Source: Kiritimatiellia bacterium (lineage in GTDB: Bacteria; Verrucomicrobiota; Kiritimatiellia; WLWN01). From it: 64,000 bases of DNA. The position numbers and the translations under genes were made by a program. Position 1 is the first letter of the stretch; every line of letters begins with the position of its first letter. A model generated the notes under the pieces. The model saw only the letters and a program-made list of their open reading frames with translations. It did no database searches and had not been told where the DNA came from. Where the stretch lies: assembly GCA_012103575.1 (NCBI GenBank), contig WLWN01000001.1, forward strand, positions 2,856,538 through 2,920,537, in the 5' to 3' direction. Of the stretch, positions 1 to 9,632 are shown piece after piece.

Positions 1-135
1 ATAGATCGTATAAAGAATGATAACGGTCGCAACAAAAAAAATTCTGCGGGGATAAAGTTTTCGGGGTTGAATGACTTTGACCATAAAAACACCTTAGAGT
101 TCTTGAAAAATAATTTAACTACGCCTTTGAAGTGA
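1..135 (+). CDS. 3' end of an unidentified gene (possible PilZ-like end)
   Basis: Frame 1 is open from the window edge to a TGA at 133-135 and gives 44 residues. The middle of the fragment (AGIKFSGLNDFDHKNTLEF) resembles the last strand and helix of PilZ domains, which often read G-[IV]-x-F followed by a helix, but the piece is too short to be sure. The upstream part lies outside the window. Confidence 0.4.
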   Translation: MDRIKNDNGRNKKNSAGIKFSGLNDFDHKNTLEFLKNNLTTPLK

Positions 136-161
136 CTACTTTCAACGGTTATTTGTATAAT
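132..161 (+). promoter_or_regulatory. Possible sigma-70-type promoter for the leader and polyamine gene
   Basis: A perfect TATAAT lies at 156-161, with GTGACT at 132-137 and an 18-nt spacer. Transcription would start near 168, leaving a leader of about 150 nt before the ATG at 317. The -35 box is only a partial match and overlaps the stop codon of the preceding gene. Confidence 0.4.
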
Positions 162-198
162 AGAAGGAATAAAAAGATAACAACTATATCTGTGTCAC

Positions 199-281
199 CT
201 CCTCCCTGATTACAACCGCGATGGGGCAGTCTTAGATCCATTGGTGTCTATGGACAGACTCAGCCCGTAGAAACGGGAGGC
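199..281 (+). ncRNA. Structured leader RNA, class unknown
   Basis: The leader of the next gene folds strongly on paper. CCTCCC at 201-206 can pair with GGGAGG at 275-280. Inside it GGGC (224-227) pairs with GCCC (263-266), AGTCT (228-232) with AGACT (256-260), and TCCAT (237-241) with ATGGA (250-254) around an 8-nt loop. A competing hairpin, CCCG (264-267) with CGGG (274-277), uses the same bases as both outer stems, so the two states exclude each other. I do not recognise a known riboswitch class. The following start codon has no clear Shine-Dalgarno sequence. Confidence 0.45.
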
Positions 282-316
282 AAGTAGTTTCTTCAACGGC
301 CCAATTAGTCTTTAAC

Positions 317-1516
317 ATGCACAGCAACGTATTAATCATAGGGGCAGGCAGTGTTGGTGGTGTGGTTGCACATAAATGTGCGCAACAGCCAAACGTCTTT
401 TCAAAAATCTGTCTCGCCAGCAGAAATGAAGAGAGATGTCGTGTCATTGCATCCCACATTCCTTCACATATTCACACAGCTCAAGTCGATGCGAATAACC
501 CGCAAGCGGTCGTCGATCTCATTCAAAAATTTGGGCCTAACGTCATTATCAATGCCGCACTCCCCCTACAAAACCTCCCGATTATGGAAGCGTGTGTTCA
601 AGAAGGGGTTCACTATATCGACACCTCTGACCCAGAAGCGGATCCATCGAAATTTGAACTGCTGGGTTCGTATAAATGGCAATGGAATTTCCATGACGCT
701 TTTCGGAAGAAAAATAGTACGGCCATACTCAGCTGTGGCTTTGACCCAGGCGTCGTGAACGCCTACTGCGCCTATGCTCAGCAAAAGTGTTTGGATGAAA
801 TTCATGAAGTGGATATTGTCGATTATAATGCGGGTGATCATGGGCTCCCCTTTGCTACAAACTTTAATCCGGTTGTTAACATCCAAGAAGTCACTTCTCC
901 GGGAATCTATTATGAAAACGGCAAATGGAAAGAAACAAAACCTCTATCGATAGCCCGAACTTTTTCCTTGCCCGAACTTGGCAAGCGAGAAATGCGTCTC
1001 ATGTATCATCCCGAATTGGAATCGCTGGTAAAACATTTTAAAAGAATACGTCGTATCCAGTTCTGGATGGGATTTTCAAAACAGTATCTCATCCATCTGG
1101 AAGTCTTGAAAAATATTGGAATGACAAGCATGGACCCCATCAATATTGAGGGAAATGCCATTGTTCCATTAGAATTTCTAAAAGTTCTTTTACCGGATCC
1201 AGCCACGTTGGGAGAACGCTATCAAGGAAAAACATATATAGGATGTTTTATTAAAGGAATAAAAGATAATGAACCTAAACAGATTTTCATCTACACTATC
1301 TGCGATCATGAACAAGCGTATCGAGAAGTAAAGTCACAGGCCGTTGCTTATACAACAGGTGTTCCGGCGATGATCGCTGCAAAGTTAATCGTAGAAGGAC
1401 CCTGGCGTCATCCCGGCGTTTTTCATGTTGAACAACTGGATCCCATCCCATTCATGAATGACCTGAACGAATATGGGTTACCGTGGAAGATAAAGCAGGA
1501 ACAGCATCAGGCGTAA
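317..1516 (+). CDS. Carboxynorspermidine/carboxyspermidine dehydrogenase (saccharopine dehydrogenase family)
   Basis: This 399-residue protein starts with a Rossmann nucleotide-binding motif (IGAGSVGG, residues about 8-15). It continues with the family pattern of an N-terminal NAD(P) domain and a C-terminal catalytic domain, including SCGFDPGVVN near residue 140. The length and these motifs match carboxynorspermidine synthase (CANSDH), which reductively condenses aspartate semialdehyde with a diamine as the first step of the alternative norspermidine/spermidine pathway. Plain saccharopine dehydrogenase is the main alternative. The ATG at 317 lacks a good ribosome binding site and sits behind a structured leader. 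The decarboxylase partner (NspC) is not in the window. Confidence 0.8.
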   Translation: MHSNVLIIGAGSVGGVVAHKCAQQPNVFSKICLASRNEERCRVIASHIPSHIHTAQVDANNPQAVVDLIQKFGPNVIINAALPLQNLPIMEACVQEGVHYIDTSDPEADPSKFELLGSYKWQWNFHDAFRKKNSTAILSCGFDPGVVNAYCAYAQQKCLDEIHEVDIVDYNAGDHGLPFATNFNPVVNIQEVTSPGIYYENGKWKETKPLSIARTFSLPELGKREMRLMYHPELESLVKHFKRIRRIQFWMGFSKQYLIHLEVLKNIGMTSMDPINIEGNAIVPLEFLKVLLPDPATLGERYQGKTYIGCFIKGIKDNEPKQIFIYTICDHEQAYREVKSQAVAYTTGVPAMIAAKLIVEGPWRHPGVFHVEQLDPIPFMNDLNEYGLPWKIKQEQHQA

Positions 1517-1790
1517 TATGATACCCATGTCGATCTACATGGAACAGCGAAATCCCCTTCTTCATCTCACCTTGCAATGCATGCATTTCATCGTAGCCGC
1601 CTTTACTTTATAGTCGTTACTCCATTCCTTTTTATTTGGGACGCAAACAATATGGAGTTTTGAGGTCTTTAGAAAGGAGAAAACAGATTTCTATTTTTTC
1701 TATGAGAGATGTTGCATTTCAGTCTCTGGATCTATAGATTACTCAAAATTTTCATTTTAGTTTTTTGAAAACAGTCTTTAAGGAGCTTAC

Positions 1791-2450
1791 ATGGCTCAGG
1801 TTTTTCGGCCTAGCGCCAATACAATAGCAAAAGCCAGCATCTTTTTTTTGATGGTTTTAACCATAGCCGGACTCTGTGGATTGGATCTGATCCATCGCTC
1901 TCCCTATGTGCGTTATACGCATAGACCCAAAGAGCAACCTGTACCGTTTAGCCATAAACATCATGTAAACATGGGCATCGATTGCCGGTATTGTCATACG
2001 ACGGTTGAAGAGTCGGCTTCGGCTAACATCCCTTCAACCCGTATCTGTATGAATTGCCATTCTACGATTTGGAAAGATAGTCCCATGCTCGAACCTGTTC
2101 GCGAAAGTTGGCAAACAGGAAAATCACTGGAATGGAACCGTGTACATGACCTTCCGGATTTCGTTTATTTCAATCATAGCATCCACATAAATAAAGGAAT
2201 AGGGTGTGTAACGTGTCATGGACCTGTTGATGAAATGCCGTTAGTCCACCGCGAAAAGCCTCTCTTTATGAAATGGTGTCTGGAATGCCATAAAGCGCCT
2301 GAAAAATTTATTCGGCCGCAAGAAGAAGTTTTTAATATGGACTATAAAGAGCCGAAAAATCAACTTGAATTAGGACGTAAATTAGTCAAGGAATACCACG
2401 TGCAAAATGAAAATAATCGATTAACTGATTGCTGGATTTGTCACCGATAA
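1791..2450 (+). CDS. actA: Alternative complex III subunit A, pentaheme cytochrome c
   Basis: The 219-residue protein has an N-terminal membrane anchor (about residues 14-34) and five CXXCH haem c motifs (near residues 65, 86, 139, 163 and 216: CRYCH, CMNCH, CVTCH, CLECH, CWICH). This is the signature of ActA, the periplasmic pentahaem subunit of alternative complex III, a quinol:cytochrome c/oxidase oxidoreductase unrelated to bc1. AAGGAG lies 8-9 nt before the ATG. It opens a same-strand cluster of twelve respiratory genes. The 274 bp before it hold no gene and are the likely operon promoter region; TTGCAT then TATAGA near 1711-1737 is only a weak candidate. Confidence 0.93.
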   Translation: MAQVFRPSANTIAKASIFFLMVLTIAGLCGLDLIHRSPYVRYTHRPKEQPVPFSHKHHVNMGIDCRYCHTTVEESASANIPSTRICMNCHSTIWKDSPMLEPVRESWQTGKSLEWNRVHDLPDFVYFNHSIHINKGIGCVTCHGPVDEMPLVHREKPLFMKWCLECHKAPEKFIRPQEEVFNMDYKEPKNQLELGRKLVKEYHVQNENNRLTDCWICHR

Positions 2451-2513
2451 ACGGAACGGAAACCATTTAGCCACAGGCGGATCCGCTAGAGCGAAAGACC
2501 ATAATAAGTAAAC

Positions 2514-5500
2514 ATGAGTACAGACCAAAAAACTAGCATAGATTTTGATCCCATGGGAAGGCCCCTAAAGCAACCTGTGGTTCAAATATTTAGCGCTTCA
2601 GAAACGTCTTCTAAGAGAATAAAGAAACCTTTAAAACTTGATAAGGTCCGCGAACAACTTTCCAAAACGGAAGGTAAAGAATTTTGGCAAAGCCTTGAAG
2701 AATTGGCGGATACCCAGGAGTTTCAAGAGTTGGTTAAACAGGAGTTTCCCCAACACCATGCGGCATGGGATCCCGTTAATCGTCGCGATTTCATGAAACT
2801 CTGCGGGGCAGGCTTAGCCCTTGCCGGTCTTTCAGCGTGTACGAAACAACCCACAGAAAAGATAGTGCCCTATGTAAAGCCCCCTGAAGAGCTGATCCCT
2901 GGCAAACCCCTTTTCTTTGCAACGACAATGACAGTAGGCGGATATGGAATAGGTCTACTGGCTGAAAATCATATGGGACGTCCTACGAAAATCGAAGGCA
3001 ATCCCGATCACCCTGCTAGTCTAGGAGGTACGGATGTTTTTGCTCAAGCATCCGTATTAGATCTCTATGATCCCGATCGTTCTCAATCCGTTATGCATCA
3101 AGGTCGAATTAGCAGTTGGGATCATTTTGTGGCCTCCATGACAGGTCTTTTAGCTGACAAAAAAGGCAGACAAGGTGAGGGTTTACGCATATTGACAGAA
3201 ACGGTCACCTCTCCAACGCTGGCTAAACAACTTCAAGAATTCTTAACCAACTATCCGAAAGCACAATGGCATCAGTATGAACCTGCAGGACGAGATACCG
3301 TACGTGCTGGATCAAAGATCGCCTTCGGCGAATACGTTGAAGCCATATACAACTTTGAAAAGGCGGATGTCATTGTCTCGTTAGATGCGGATTTCCTTTA
3401 TACGGGCCCGGGTCATATCCGCTACGCACACGACTTTGCCTCTCGCCGAAAAGTAAGTGCTCAACATGAAAACTTGAACCGATTATATGTCGCTGAAGGT
3501 ACTCCGACCGTAACCGGCACAAGTGCTGATCACCGTTTAGCGGTCAAAGCCAGTAAGGTTGAAATCATCGCACGTCATATCGCGCATGAACTTGGGATTA
3601 TCGAAAATCGAGGATCGAAAATCAAGGATCATGTGGAGGTTGCACCTTGGCTAACAGCTATTGTGAAGGATTTGAAAGCACACCAGGGCCGAAGCATTGT
3701 CATTGCAGGAGAACAGCAACCCGCAATTGTACATGCTCTAGCACATGCGATAAATACGAAGTTGGGAAGTGTAGATCAAACGCTCTATTACATAGAATCG
3801 CCCGAAGCCAATCCAACGGATCAAAACGAATCGCTTCAAATCTTAGTCAACGATATGGAGAAAAGTGAAGTTAACGCATTGATCATATTGGGATCAAACC
3901 CCGTATACAATACGCCGAGCCATTTAGGGTTTGCTGAAAAATTAGAAAGAGTTGAGGCGCGTATACATCTTGGCGGGTATGCCAACGAAACCGCTAAAGT
4001 GTGTCACTGGCATATTCCTGAAGCCCATTATCTCGAGTCCTGGAGTGATGCTCGGGCTTTTGATGGAACAATCTCTATGGGGCAACCGCTGATCGAACCT
4101 CTTTATAATGGGAAAACAAATTTTGAAATACTGTCCGTATTAAATGGGAAAGGCGGAAAATCAAGTCATGATATCCTTCGCGATTATTCAAAAAACGATT
4201 TAAAGAGCGGTTCCTTTGAAACGGAATGGCGTCGAACGTTACACAGCGGATTGGTTAAAGATTCTGCGGCTCCTCAAAAGAAGGTCTTTCTCCAAATCGA
4301 TCACATACAAAAGCTTCCGGCCAGTCAACAAGAAGGGTTAGAAATTGTTTTTAAACCTGATACGTCCGTTGTGGATGGGCGTTATGCAAATAACGGGTGG
4401 CTCCAAGAAGTGCCACGACCTATCTCAAAGTTAACATGGGACAATGCAATCCTTATTAGTCCTATAACCGCCGATGGACTTGGAGTTAACAATGAAGATC
4501 TCGTCGAACTCACCCATGAAAGACGAACTGTGCAGGGACCTATATGGGTACTACCTGGACAAGCCAATGATTCAATCACCGTGGCCTTAGGGTATGGTCG
4601 TACACGAGCCGGTCATGTTGGAAATAATGTCGGTTTCAATGCATACACGATTCAAACAGCACATTCACCATGGATCGGTTCAAATGTGAAGATCACTCAC
4701 ACCGGCAAACCGTTTCCCTTAGCCAGTACACAGGCTCATCACAGTTTACAAAACCGAACGAAGGCGGGCAAGAATCGTAACTTGATCCGTGTTGCTAGCC
4801 GCGACGAATTTAAAAAACATCCCGATTTTGCTCAGCATCCGCATGGAGAACATATCCCCCCTGCAGATATGACGATGTACAAGAAATATGATTACAGCAA
4901 AGGTGAGCAATGGGGTATGGTCATCAATCTAAATGCGTGTATTGGATGCAATGCATGTATCGTGGCCTGTCAGGCTGAAAACAACATTCCCATTGTCGGC
5001 AAAAAGGAAATTGGGAATGGTCGCGAAATGCATTGGATACGTATCGACCGGTATTATCAAGGCGATTTAAATGCTCCGCTGGATATTCATCATCAACCGC
5101 TTACGTGTATGCATTGTGAAAACGCACCTTGCGAAACCGTTTGTCCGGTCGGTGCCACCATGCATAGTCAAGATGGTCTTAACCAAATGGTCTACAACCG
5201 ATGCGTAGGCACCCGTTATTGTTCAAACAACTGCCCGTACAAAGTTCGTCGTTTCAATTTCCATCAATTTTCCGACCTGAAAACACCGAGCAAAAAACTG
5301 CAACGCAATCCGGATGTGACCGTACGTGTACGGGGTGTCATGGAAAAATGTACCTATTGTGTTCAGCGAATTAGTGCAGGTCGAATTGAGGCCAAAAAAG
5401 AAAGACGGGCCATTCGAGACGGTGAGATTGTATCTGCTTGTCAACAAGCGTGTCCAACCAATGCCATCACATTTGGAAATATTAATGATCCTGACAGCGA

Positions 5501-5654
5501 AGTTGCGAAACTTAAAAAAGAGCCTTTAAATTATAGTTTGATGGCTGATCTAAATACCATACCCAGAACCACCTATTTAGCAAAAGTAAAAAACCCATAC
5601 AAGGATTTAGGGAAAAATACGAAACACGAAGCACAAAATTCGAGACACATTTAG
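2514..5654 (+). CDS. actB: Alternative complex III subunit B (molybdopterin-like plus iron-sulfur domains)
   Basis: This long fusion (1046 residues) has a twin-arginine motif at residues 90-91 (RRDFMKLCG), followed by a hydrophobic stretch ending in Cys. A large molybdopterin-oxidoreductase-like region follows, then from about residue 808 a ferredoxin-type domain with four cysteine clusters (CIGCNAC, CMHCENAPC, CVGTRYCSNNCP, CTYC with CQQACP). That is the domain order of ActB, the periplasmic subunit carrying three [4Fe-4S] and one [3Fe-4S] clusters. In characterised ACIII the B1 part has lost the Mo cofactor. The TAT motif sits behind an unusually long 89-residue N-terminal extension, which is normal for ActB. 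It lies 63 bp downstream of actA. Confidence 0.93.
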   Translation: MSTDQKTSIDFDPMGRPLKQPVVQIFSASETSSKRIKKPLKLDKVREQLSKTEGKEFWQSLEELADTQEFQELVKQEFPQHHAAWDPVNRRDFMKLCGAGLALAGLSACTKQPTEKIVPYVKPPEELIPGKPLFFATTMTVGGYGIGLLAENHMGRPTKIEGNPDHPASLGGTDVFAQASVLDLYDPDRSQSVMHQGRISSWDHFVASMTGLLADKKGRQGEGLRILTETVTSPTLAKQLQEFLTNYPKAQWHQYEPAGRDTVRAGSKIAFGEYVEAIYNFEKADVIVSLDADFLYTGPGHIRYAHDFASRRKVSAQHENLNRLYVAEGTPTVTGTSADHRLAVKASKVEIIARHIAHELGIIENRGSKIKDHVEVAPWLTAIVKDLKAHQGRSIVIAGEQQPAIVHALAHAINTKLGSVDQTLYYIESPEANPTDQNESLQILVNDMEKSEVNALIILGSNPVYNTPSHLGFAEKLERVEARIHLGGYANETAKVCHWHIPEAHYLESWSDARAFDGTISMGQPLIEPLYNGKTNFEILSVLNGKGGKSSHDILRDYSKNDLKSGSFETEWRRTLHSGLVKDSAAPQKKVFLQIDHIQKLPASQQEGLEIVFKPDTSVVDGRYANNGWLQEVPRPISKLTWDNAILISPITADGLGVNNEDLVELTHERRTVQGPIWVLPGQANDSITVALGYGRTRAGHVGNNVGFNAYTIQTAHSPWIGSNVKITHTGKPFPLASTQAHHSLQNRTKAGKNRNLIRVASRDEFKKHPDFAQHPHGEHIPPADMTMYKKYDYSKGEQWGMVINLNACIGCNACIVACQAENNIPIVGKKEIGNGREMHWIRIDRYYQGDLNAPLDIHHQPLTCMHCENAPCETVCPVGATMHSQDGLNQMVYNRCVGTRYCSNNCPYKVRRFNFHQFSDLKTPSKKLQRNPDVTVRVRGVMEKCTYCVQRISAGRIEAKKERRAIRDGEIVSACQQACPTNAITFGNINDPDSEVAKLKKEPLNYSLMADLNTIPRTTYLAKVKNPYKDLGKNTKHEAQNSRHI

Positions 5655-5728
5655 ATGTTCAAACTTTTCAATACTCTAAACAAAGATAATAGTTTTCAAA
5701 TCTTCGACAACAGGGAGCCCTATTCGTA

Positions 5729-7126
5729 ATGTCAGACTCGAAAGACAAAGATTCCATACTTGGACAAGCAGGTCCTCTCTTAGACTCTGGACAAACGATC
5801 CAGTCTGTAGGGGATAAAGTTACGTCTGTCATTTTCAGGAAAAAACAACCGATCCCCTGGTTTGTAGTCTTAGGCATCGCATCCATGTTATTGGGTTCTT
5901 TAACCCTTTCGGTTGTATGGCTGCTTATGAAAGGAACCGGAGTGTGGGGTCTTAACATTCCCAATGCGTGGGGGTTTGCCATTGTTAACTTCGTATGGTG
6001 GATTGGTATTGGACATGCTGGCACGTTAATTTCAGCTATTTTATTTTTATTCAAACAACAATGGCGGACATCTATTAACCGTTTTGCCGAAGCCATGACA
6101 CTCTTTGCGGTCGCTTGCGCTGGTATGTTTCCCCTGTTACATTTAGGGCGACCTTGGGTCTTTTATTGGTTATTCCCCTACCCCAGCACTATGGGCGTAT
6201 GGCCGCAGTTTCGAAGTCCATTGGTATGGGATGTCTTTGCTGTATCTACGTACTTAACGGTTTCAGTCATCTTTTGGTATACGGGCTTAATCCCTGATCT
6301 GGCAACCATGAGAGATCGGGCAAAAAATAAAGTGGGGAAAATCGTAGCGGGTATCTTTGCGATGGGCTGGAGAGGATCAGCACGTCATTGGCACCGATAC
6401 GAGGTCGCTTACCTATTATTAGCCGGTCTTTCAACGCCTTTAGTCGTATCCGTGCACAGTGTTGTCAGTCTTGATTTTGCTGTCTCCATTATGCCCGGAT
6501 GGCATACCACCATTTTCCCTCCTTACTTTGTAGCCGGAGCCATCTACTCAGGCTTTGCCATGGTCTTAACATTGATGATTCCTGTACGTTCCATTTACGG
6601 ACTAAAGAGCATTGTAACCATGCGAACGATCGACAACATGGCCAAAATCATGTTGGCCACCGGATTAATGGTCTTTTACGGATATTTAAACGAAATCTTT
6701 TTTGCGTGGTATAGCGGAAACAAATACGAAAGCTTTATGATGTTAAATCGAATGACAGGCCCCTACGCGTTGCAATATTGGATGCTTATTTTGTGCAACG
6801 GAATCATCCCACAATTGCTTTGGTTTAGAAAAGTACGACAAAACGTTATTAGCCTGTTCATCATATCTATTATTGTAAATATTGGGATGTGGTTAGAACG
6901 TTATATTATTGTGGTGACCAGTCTACACCGCGATTTCATCCCCTCCTCTTGGGACAACTATGCCGGTACGATTTGGGACTGGGGTCTTTATATTGGCACC
7001 ATCGGATTTTTCCTATTTGCCATGATGTTATTTATCCGATGGGTCCCTATGATCCCCATTTTTGAAATTCGAGAAATCATTCATGCAAAGACTAAAAAAA
7101 CACTAGGAACGGAAAAAAAGCCATAG
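5729..7126 (+). CDS. actC: Alternative complex III subunit C, NrfD/PsrC-like quinol-binding membrane subunit
   Basis: The 465-residue polytopic protein has about ten hydrophobic segments and the NrfD-family pattern (WWIGIGHAGTLISA, PLLHLGRPW). In ACIII, ActC and ActF are the two homologous ten-helix subunits; ActC holds the quinol site next to the ActB clusters. ATG at 5729 follows GGGAGCC. The stop codon TAG at 7124-7126 lies inside the 5-bp target duplication of the MITE that follows, so the insertion landed exactly at the gene end and left the protein intact. Confidence 0.92.
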   Translation: MSDSKDKDSILGQAGPLLDSGQTIQSVGDKVTSVIFRKKQPIPWFVVLGIASMLLGSLTLSVVWLLMKGTGVWGLNIPNAWGFAIVNFVWWIGIGHAGTLISAILFLFKQQWRTSINRFAEAMTLFAVACAGMFPLLHLGRPWVFYWLFPYPSTMGVWPQFRSPLVWDVFAVSTYLTVSVIFWYTGLIPDLATMRDRAKNKVGKIVAGIFAMGWRGSARHWHRYEVAYLLLAGLSTPLVVSVHSVVSLDFAVSIMPGWHTTIFPPYFVAGAIYSGFAMVLTLMIPVRSIYGLKSIVTMRTIDNMAKIMLATGLMVFYGYLNEIFFAWYSGNKYESFMMLNRMTGPYALQYWMLILCNGIIPQLLWFRKVRQNVISLFIISIIVNIGMWLERYIIVVTSLHRDFIPSSWDNYAGTIWDWGLYIGTIGFFLFAMMLFIRWVPMIPIFEIREIIHAKTKKTLGTEKKP

Positions 7127-7127
7127 A

Positions 7128-7290
7128 CCTGGATCCGTCAGTTAAACGTGGGATTTCTGTGCGAATGCTTTGGAGGCAAAAGGTTGCAAAAAAACGCAGG
7201 CGCACCCGCTGGGTGCGTCGAGGCTTTTTTGTAATTCCTTTTGGCCCAAATGGTTCGTGCAGAAAACCGCGTTTAACTGACGGATCCAGG
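7128..7290. mobile_element. 163-bp MITE, copy 1, with ATAGA target duplication
   Basis: The element starts CCTGGATCCGTCAG and ends with the exact complement. The perfect terminal repeats run 21 bp and imperfect pairing continues through most of each arm, so the whole element is a long palindrome. It is flanked by ATAGA at 7123-7127 and 7291-7295. The centre holds an A7 tract, GCGCACCC, a 3-nt loop, GGGTGCGT and a T6 tract, which looks like an intrinsic terminator in both directions. Near-identical copies lie at 19212-19374 and 46717-46879. It encodes nothing. The ends match those of the IS1380-family element at 16502-18084 at 13 of 14 bases. Confidence 0.9.
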
Positions 7291-7302
7291 ATAGACTATA
7301 AT
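7273..7302 (+). promoter_or_regulatory. Possible hybrid promoter at the MITE edge driving actD
   Basis: TTAACT at 7273-7278 belongs to the right terminal repeat of the MITE. A perfect TATAAT at 7297-7302 lies in the host DNA, with an 18-nt spacer. The start would be near 7309, 13 nt before the actD ATG, which leaves a very short leader. This is a reading of sequence only. Confidence 0.3.
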
Positions 7303-7321
7303 GTCTAATGACTAAGTAAGA

Positions 7322-7861
7322 ATGAGCGCAGACAAAAAAATATATGGATTAGTCGCGGAGTTTAATGACTCAGATCTCCTGATCAAAGCCGCTGAACAAA
7401 CTCAAGAAGCTGGTTATACGAAAACCGATGCGTATACTCCTTTTCCCGTACACGGCTTAACAGAAGCACTTGGGATCAAGCGCACTATTTTGCCTTGGAT
7501 CGTACTCACAGGCGGAATCTTAGGATGTTTAGGAGGATTCTATCTTCAGTATTGGGTTTCCGTAGAAGCTTACCCCCTTAATGTGGGAGGACGTCCGTTT
7601 AACAGCTGGCCTTCTTTCATTCCAGTTACTTTTGAATGTACGATTTTAGGCGCCGCCTTATCTGCGATTATTGGTATGCTCTCTTTAAATGGATTACCTC
7701 AGCCTTATCACTCAATTTTCAATACCCCGAATTTTGAAAGAGCATCTAACGATGGTTTCTTTCTTTGCATTGAGGAACAAGACCCAAAATTTGACAAAAA
7801 ACAAACACGGAGACTTTTAGAAGATTTAGGAGCTGTATCCGTGTCGGAGGTTGAGTCTTGA
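7322..7861 (+). CDS. actD: Alternative complex III subunit D (DUF3341 family)
   Basis: The 179-residue protein has a soluble N-terminal half and two membrane helices (about residues 56-78 and 100-125). It begins with the family pattern [18 protein letters not shown] and contains the PFPVHGL motif of DUF3341, the ActD subunit of alternative complex III. It is separated from actC by 195 bp because of the MITE, while the following genes overlap. The 4-bp overlap with actE (ATGA-type junction at 7858-7861) shows coupled translation. Confidence 0.9.
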   Translation: MSADKKIYGLVAEFNDSDLLIKAAEQTQEAGYTKTDAYTPFPVHGLTEALGIKRTILPWIVLTGGILGCLGGFYLQYWVSVEAYPLNVGGRPFNSWPSFIPVTFECTILGAALSAIIGMLSLNGLPQPYHSIFNTPNFERASNDGFFLCIEEQDPKFDKKQTRRLLEDLGAVSVSEVES

Positions 7862-8463
7862 GAAAAACTGGAAACATATTGTGTCGATTGATGATTTGTC
7901 TAGTTTCTGGATCATTGCTTCTTTTCGGAAATGGCTGTGAACTTCGCAAACGAATGTATGACCAACCAAAATACGAACCGCTTGAGCAAAGTGATTTCTT
8001 TGGGGATGCCCGTTCAGCACGAGCTCTTGTGGAGGGCACTGTTCCTCGAGGTCACCTCAACGAAGATATGCATCTTTATGAAGGAAAAATAAACGGAGCT
8101 TTTGCAGACACCGTTCCCTTTCCCATCACAAAAGAGGTCTTAAAACGCGGACAAAACCGGTACAACATTTACTGTGCTGTATGTCATGATCGAGCCGGTT
8201 ACGGCAACGGAATGATTGTGCAGCGGGGATTCAAACGTCCTTCCTCCTATCACATCGATCGACTTCGTAAAGAAAAGCCAGGATATCTGTATGACGTGAT
8301 TAATCGCGGATTTGGGTCTATGCCCAGCTATTCACATCAGTTAAACCCTGAAGATCGGTGGGCGGTCGTCGCCTATATTCGCGCCTTGCAATTAAGCCAA
8401 AGTGCCACTCTTGAAGATGTGCCCAAACAAGAAAGAGAGAAGTTGTTAACCGAAAAGCAATGA
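7858..8463 (+). CDS. actE: Alternative complex III subunit E, monohaem cytochrome c lipoprotein
   Basis: TTG start, overlapping actD by 4 bp. A hydrophobic N-terminus ends in a lipobox-like LLLFGNGC, so the mature protein should be lipid-anchored in the periplasm. One haem c motif, CAVCH, lies near residue 105, followed by the cytochrome c fold and a distal Met region ([10 protein letters not shown]). The length (201 residues) and the motif [16 protein letters not shown] are typical of ActE. It passes electrons from ActA/B toward the oxidase. The stop overlaps the actF start. Confidence 0.9.
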   Translation: MRKTGNILCRLMICLVSGSLLLFGNGCELRKRMYDQPKYEPLEQSDFFGDARSARALVEGTVPRGHLNEDMHLYEGKINGAFADTVPFPITKEVLKRGQNRYNIYCAVCHDRAGYGNGMIVQRGFKRPSSYHIDRLRKEKPGYLYDVINRGFGSMPSYSHQLNPEDRWAVVAYIRALQLSQSATLEDVPKQEREKLLTEKQ

Positions 8464-9632
8464 ACGCATCCAAAACAGTTCAACCAGGAATAAAACACGC
8501 CGCAAACATTTCACTTAGAATCGGTATCGCAGGGCTTGCTGGTACTCTTCTCGGCGCCATGGGCAACATGTCCCAATTTTATCAATCCTATCTGCAGGCT
8601 TATATCTTTTGGTCAGGCATCTCAATTGGCAGCCTTGCAGCTTTAATGATTCATCATCTGGCTGGCGGCGGCTGGGGATTTGTGACCCAACGCATCCTTG
8701 AAGCCAGTGTAAAGACACTCCCGCTTGTCGCCCTACTCTTTATTCCTATTATCTTGGGTATGGATAAGCTGTACCATCACTGGCTCCATCCCGAAGCCAT
8801 TCATGTAGCTCTCATAGAGCTCAAAAGCCTCTATTTAAATAAAAATGCCTTCATCATACGGACGGTTATCTATTTTGTCATTTGGATTGGAATGGGAACA
8901 TGGCTTTGTAAATGGTCAACCAAACAGGACGAAACAGGGGACAAAACACTCAACCGACCGATGCGCAAGCTAAGTGGGATCGGGATTGTTATTTATGGAT
9001 TAACAGCGACAGCGGCGTCATGGGATTGGACCATGTCACTTGAACCTACCTGGTTCTCCTCGATCTGGGGCCCACTATTTATGGTCGGACAAGGACTCTC
9101 CACCTTTGCTTTTTCCATCATTGTCCTCTCCAAGCTAGCCAAACATAATCCCCTTGCAAAAGTGATTAAATCCGCCCATTTTCATGATTTAGGGAATTTA
9201 ACATTTGCCTTCGTTATTTTGTGGACCTATATGACCTTCGGCCAATTCATTATTATCTGGTCAGGAAACTTACCCGAAGAAATCATATGGTACCTCGATC
9301 GCACCCCCACAGGATGGAAAGTTGTCGCTATTCTCCTAACCGTATTTCACTTTTTACTGCCGTTTCTCCTATTGCTTTCACGTTTAACGAAGCTAAAAGC
9401 TCAGTACCTCGCAAAAATAGCTTTATTCGTTCTACTGATAAGGCTCGTAGACAATTTTTGGGTCATTGCCCCTACCTTTCAGGATGGTGTAAACATTCAC
9501 CTTTTAGATTTTACAACGCCTCTGGCTATAGGCGGACTTTGGATGTTCGTTTTTCTTAAGTTCCTACCAAAACATTCTTTGATTCCTTTACATGACCCAC
9601 GTTTTAAAGTGGAGGAGGATCCTCATGACTGA
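8460..9632 (+). CDS. actF: Alternative complex III subunit F, second NrfD-like membrane subunit
   Basis: The 390-residue protein has about ten predicted membrane helices, among them segments with the ActF pattern [21 protein letters not shown] near residues 180-200. ActF is the second quinone-type subunit of ACIII and pairs with ActC. Its ATG overlaps the actE stop by 4 bp, and its own end overlaps the next start by 8 bp. No lesion was seen. Confidence 0.9.
   Translation: MNASKTVQPGIKHAANISLRIGIAGLAGTLLGAMGNMSQFYQSYLQAYIFWSGISIGSLAALMIHHLAGGGWGFVTQRILEASVKTLPLVALLFIPIILGMDKLYHHWLHPEAIHVALIELKSLYLNKNAFIIRTVIYFVIWIGMGTWLCKWSTKQDETGDKTLNRPMRKLSGIGIVIYGLTATAASWDWTMSLEPTWFSSIWGPLFMVGQGLSTFAFSIIVLSKLAKHNPLAKVIKSAHFHDLGNLTFAFVILWTYMTFGQFIIIWSGNLPEEIIWYLDRTPTGWKVVAILLTVFHFLLPFLLLLSRLTKLKAQYLAKIALFVLLIRLVDNFWVIAPTFQDGVNIHLLDFTTPLAIGGLWMFVFLKFLPKHSLIPLHDPRFKVEEDPHD

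Noticed and set aside
9592..9624. Longer start for the small ACIII-operon membrane protein
   Set aside because: The ATG at 9592 lies inside actF with no ribosome binding site, while the ATG at 9625 has GGAGGAGG at the right distance.
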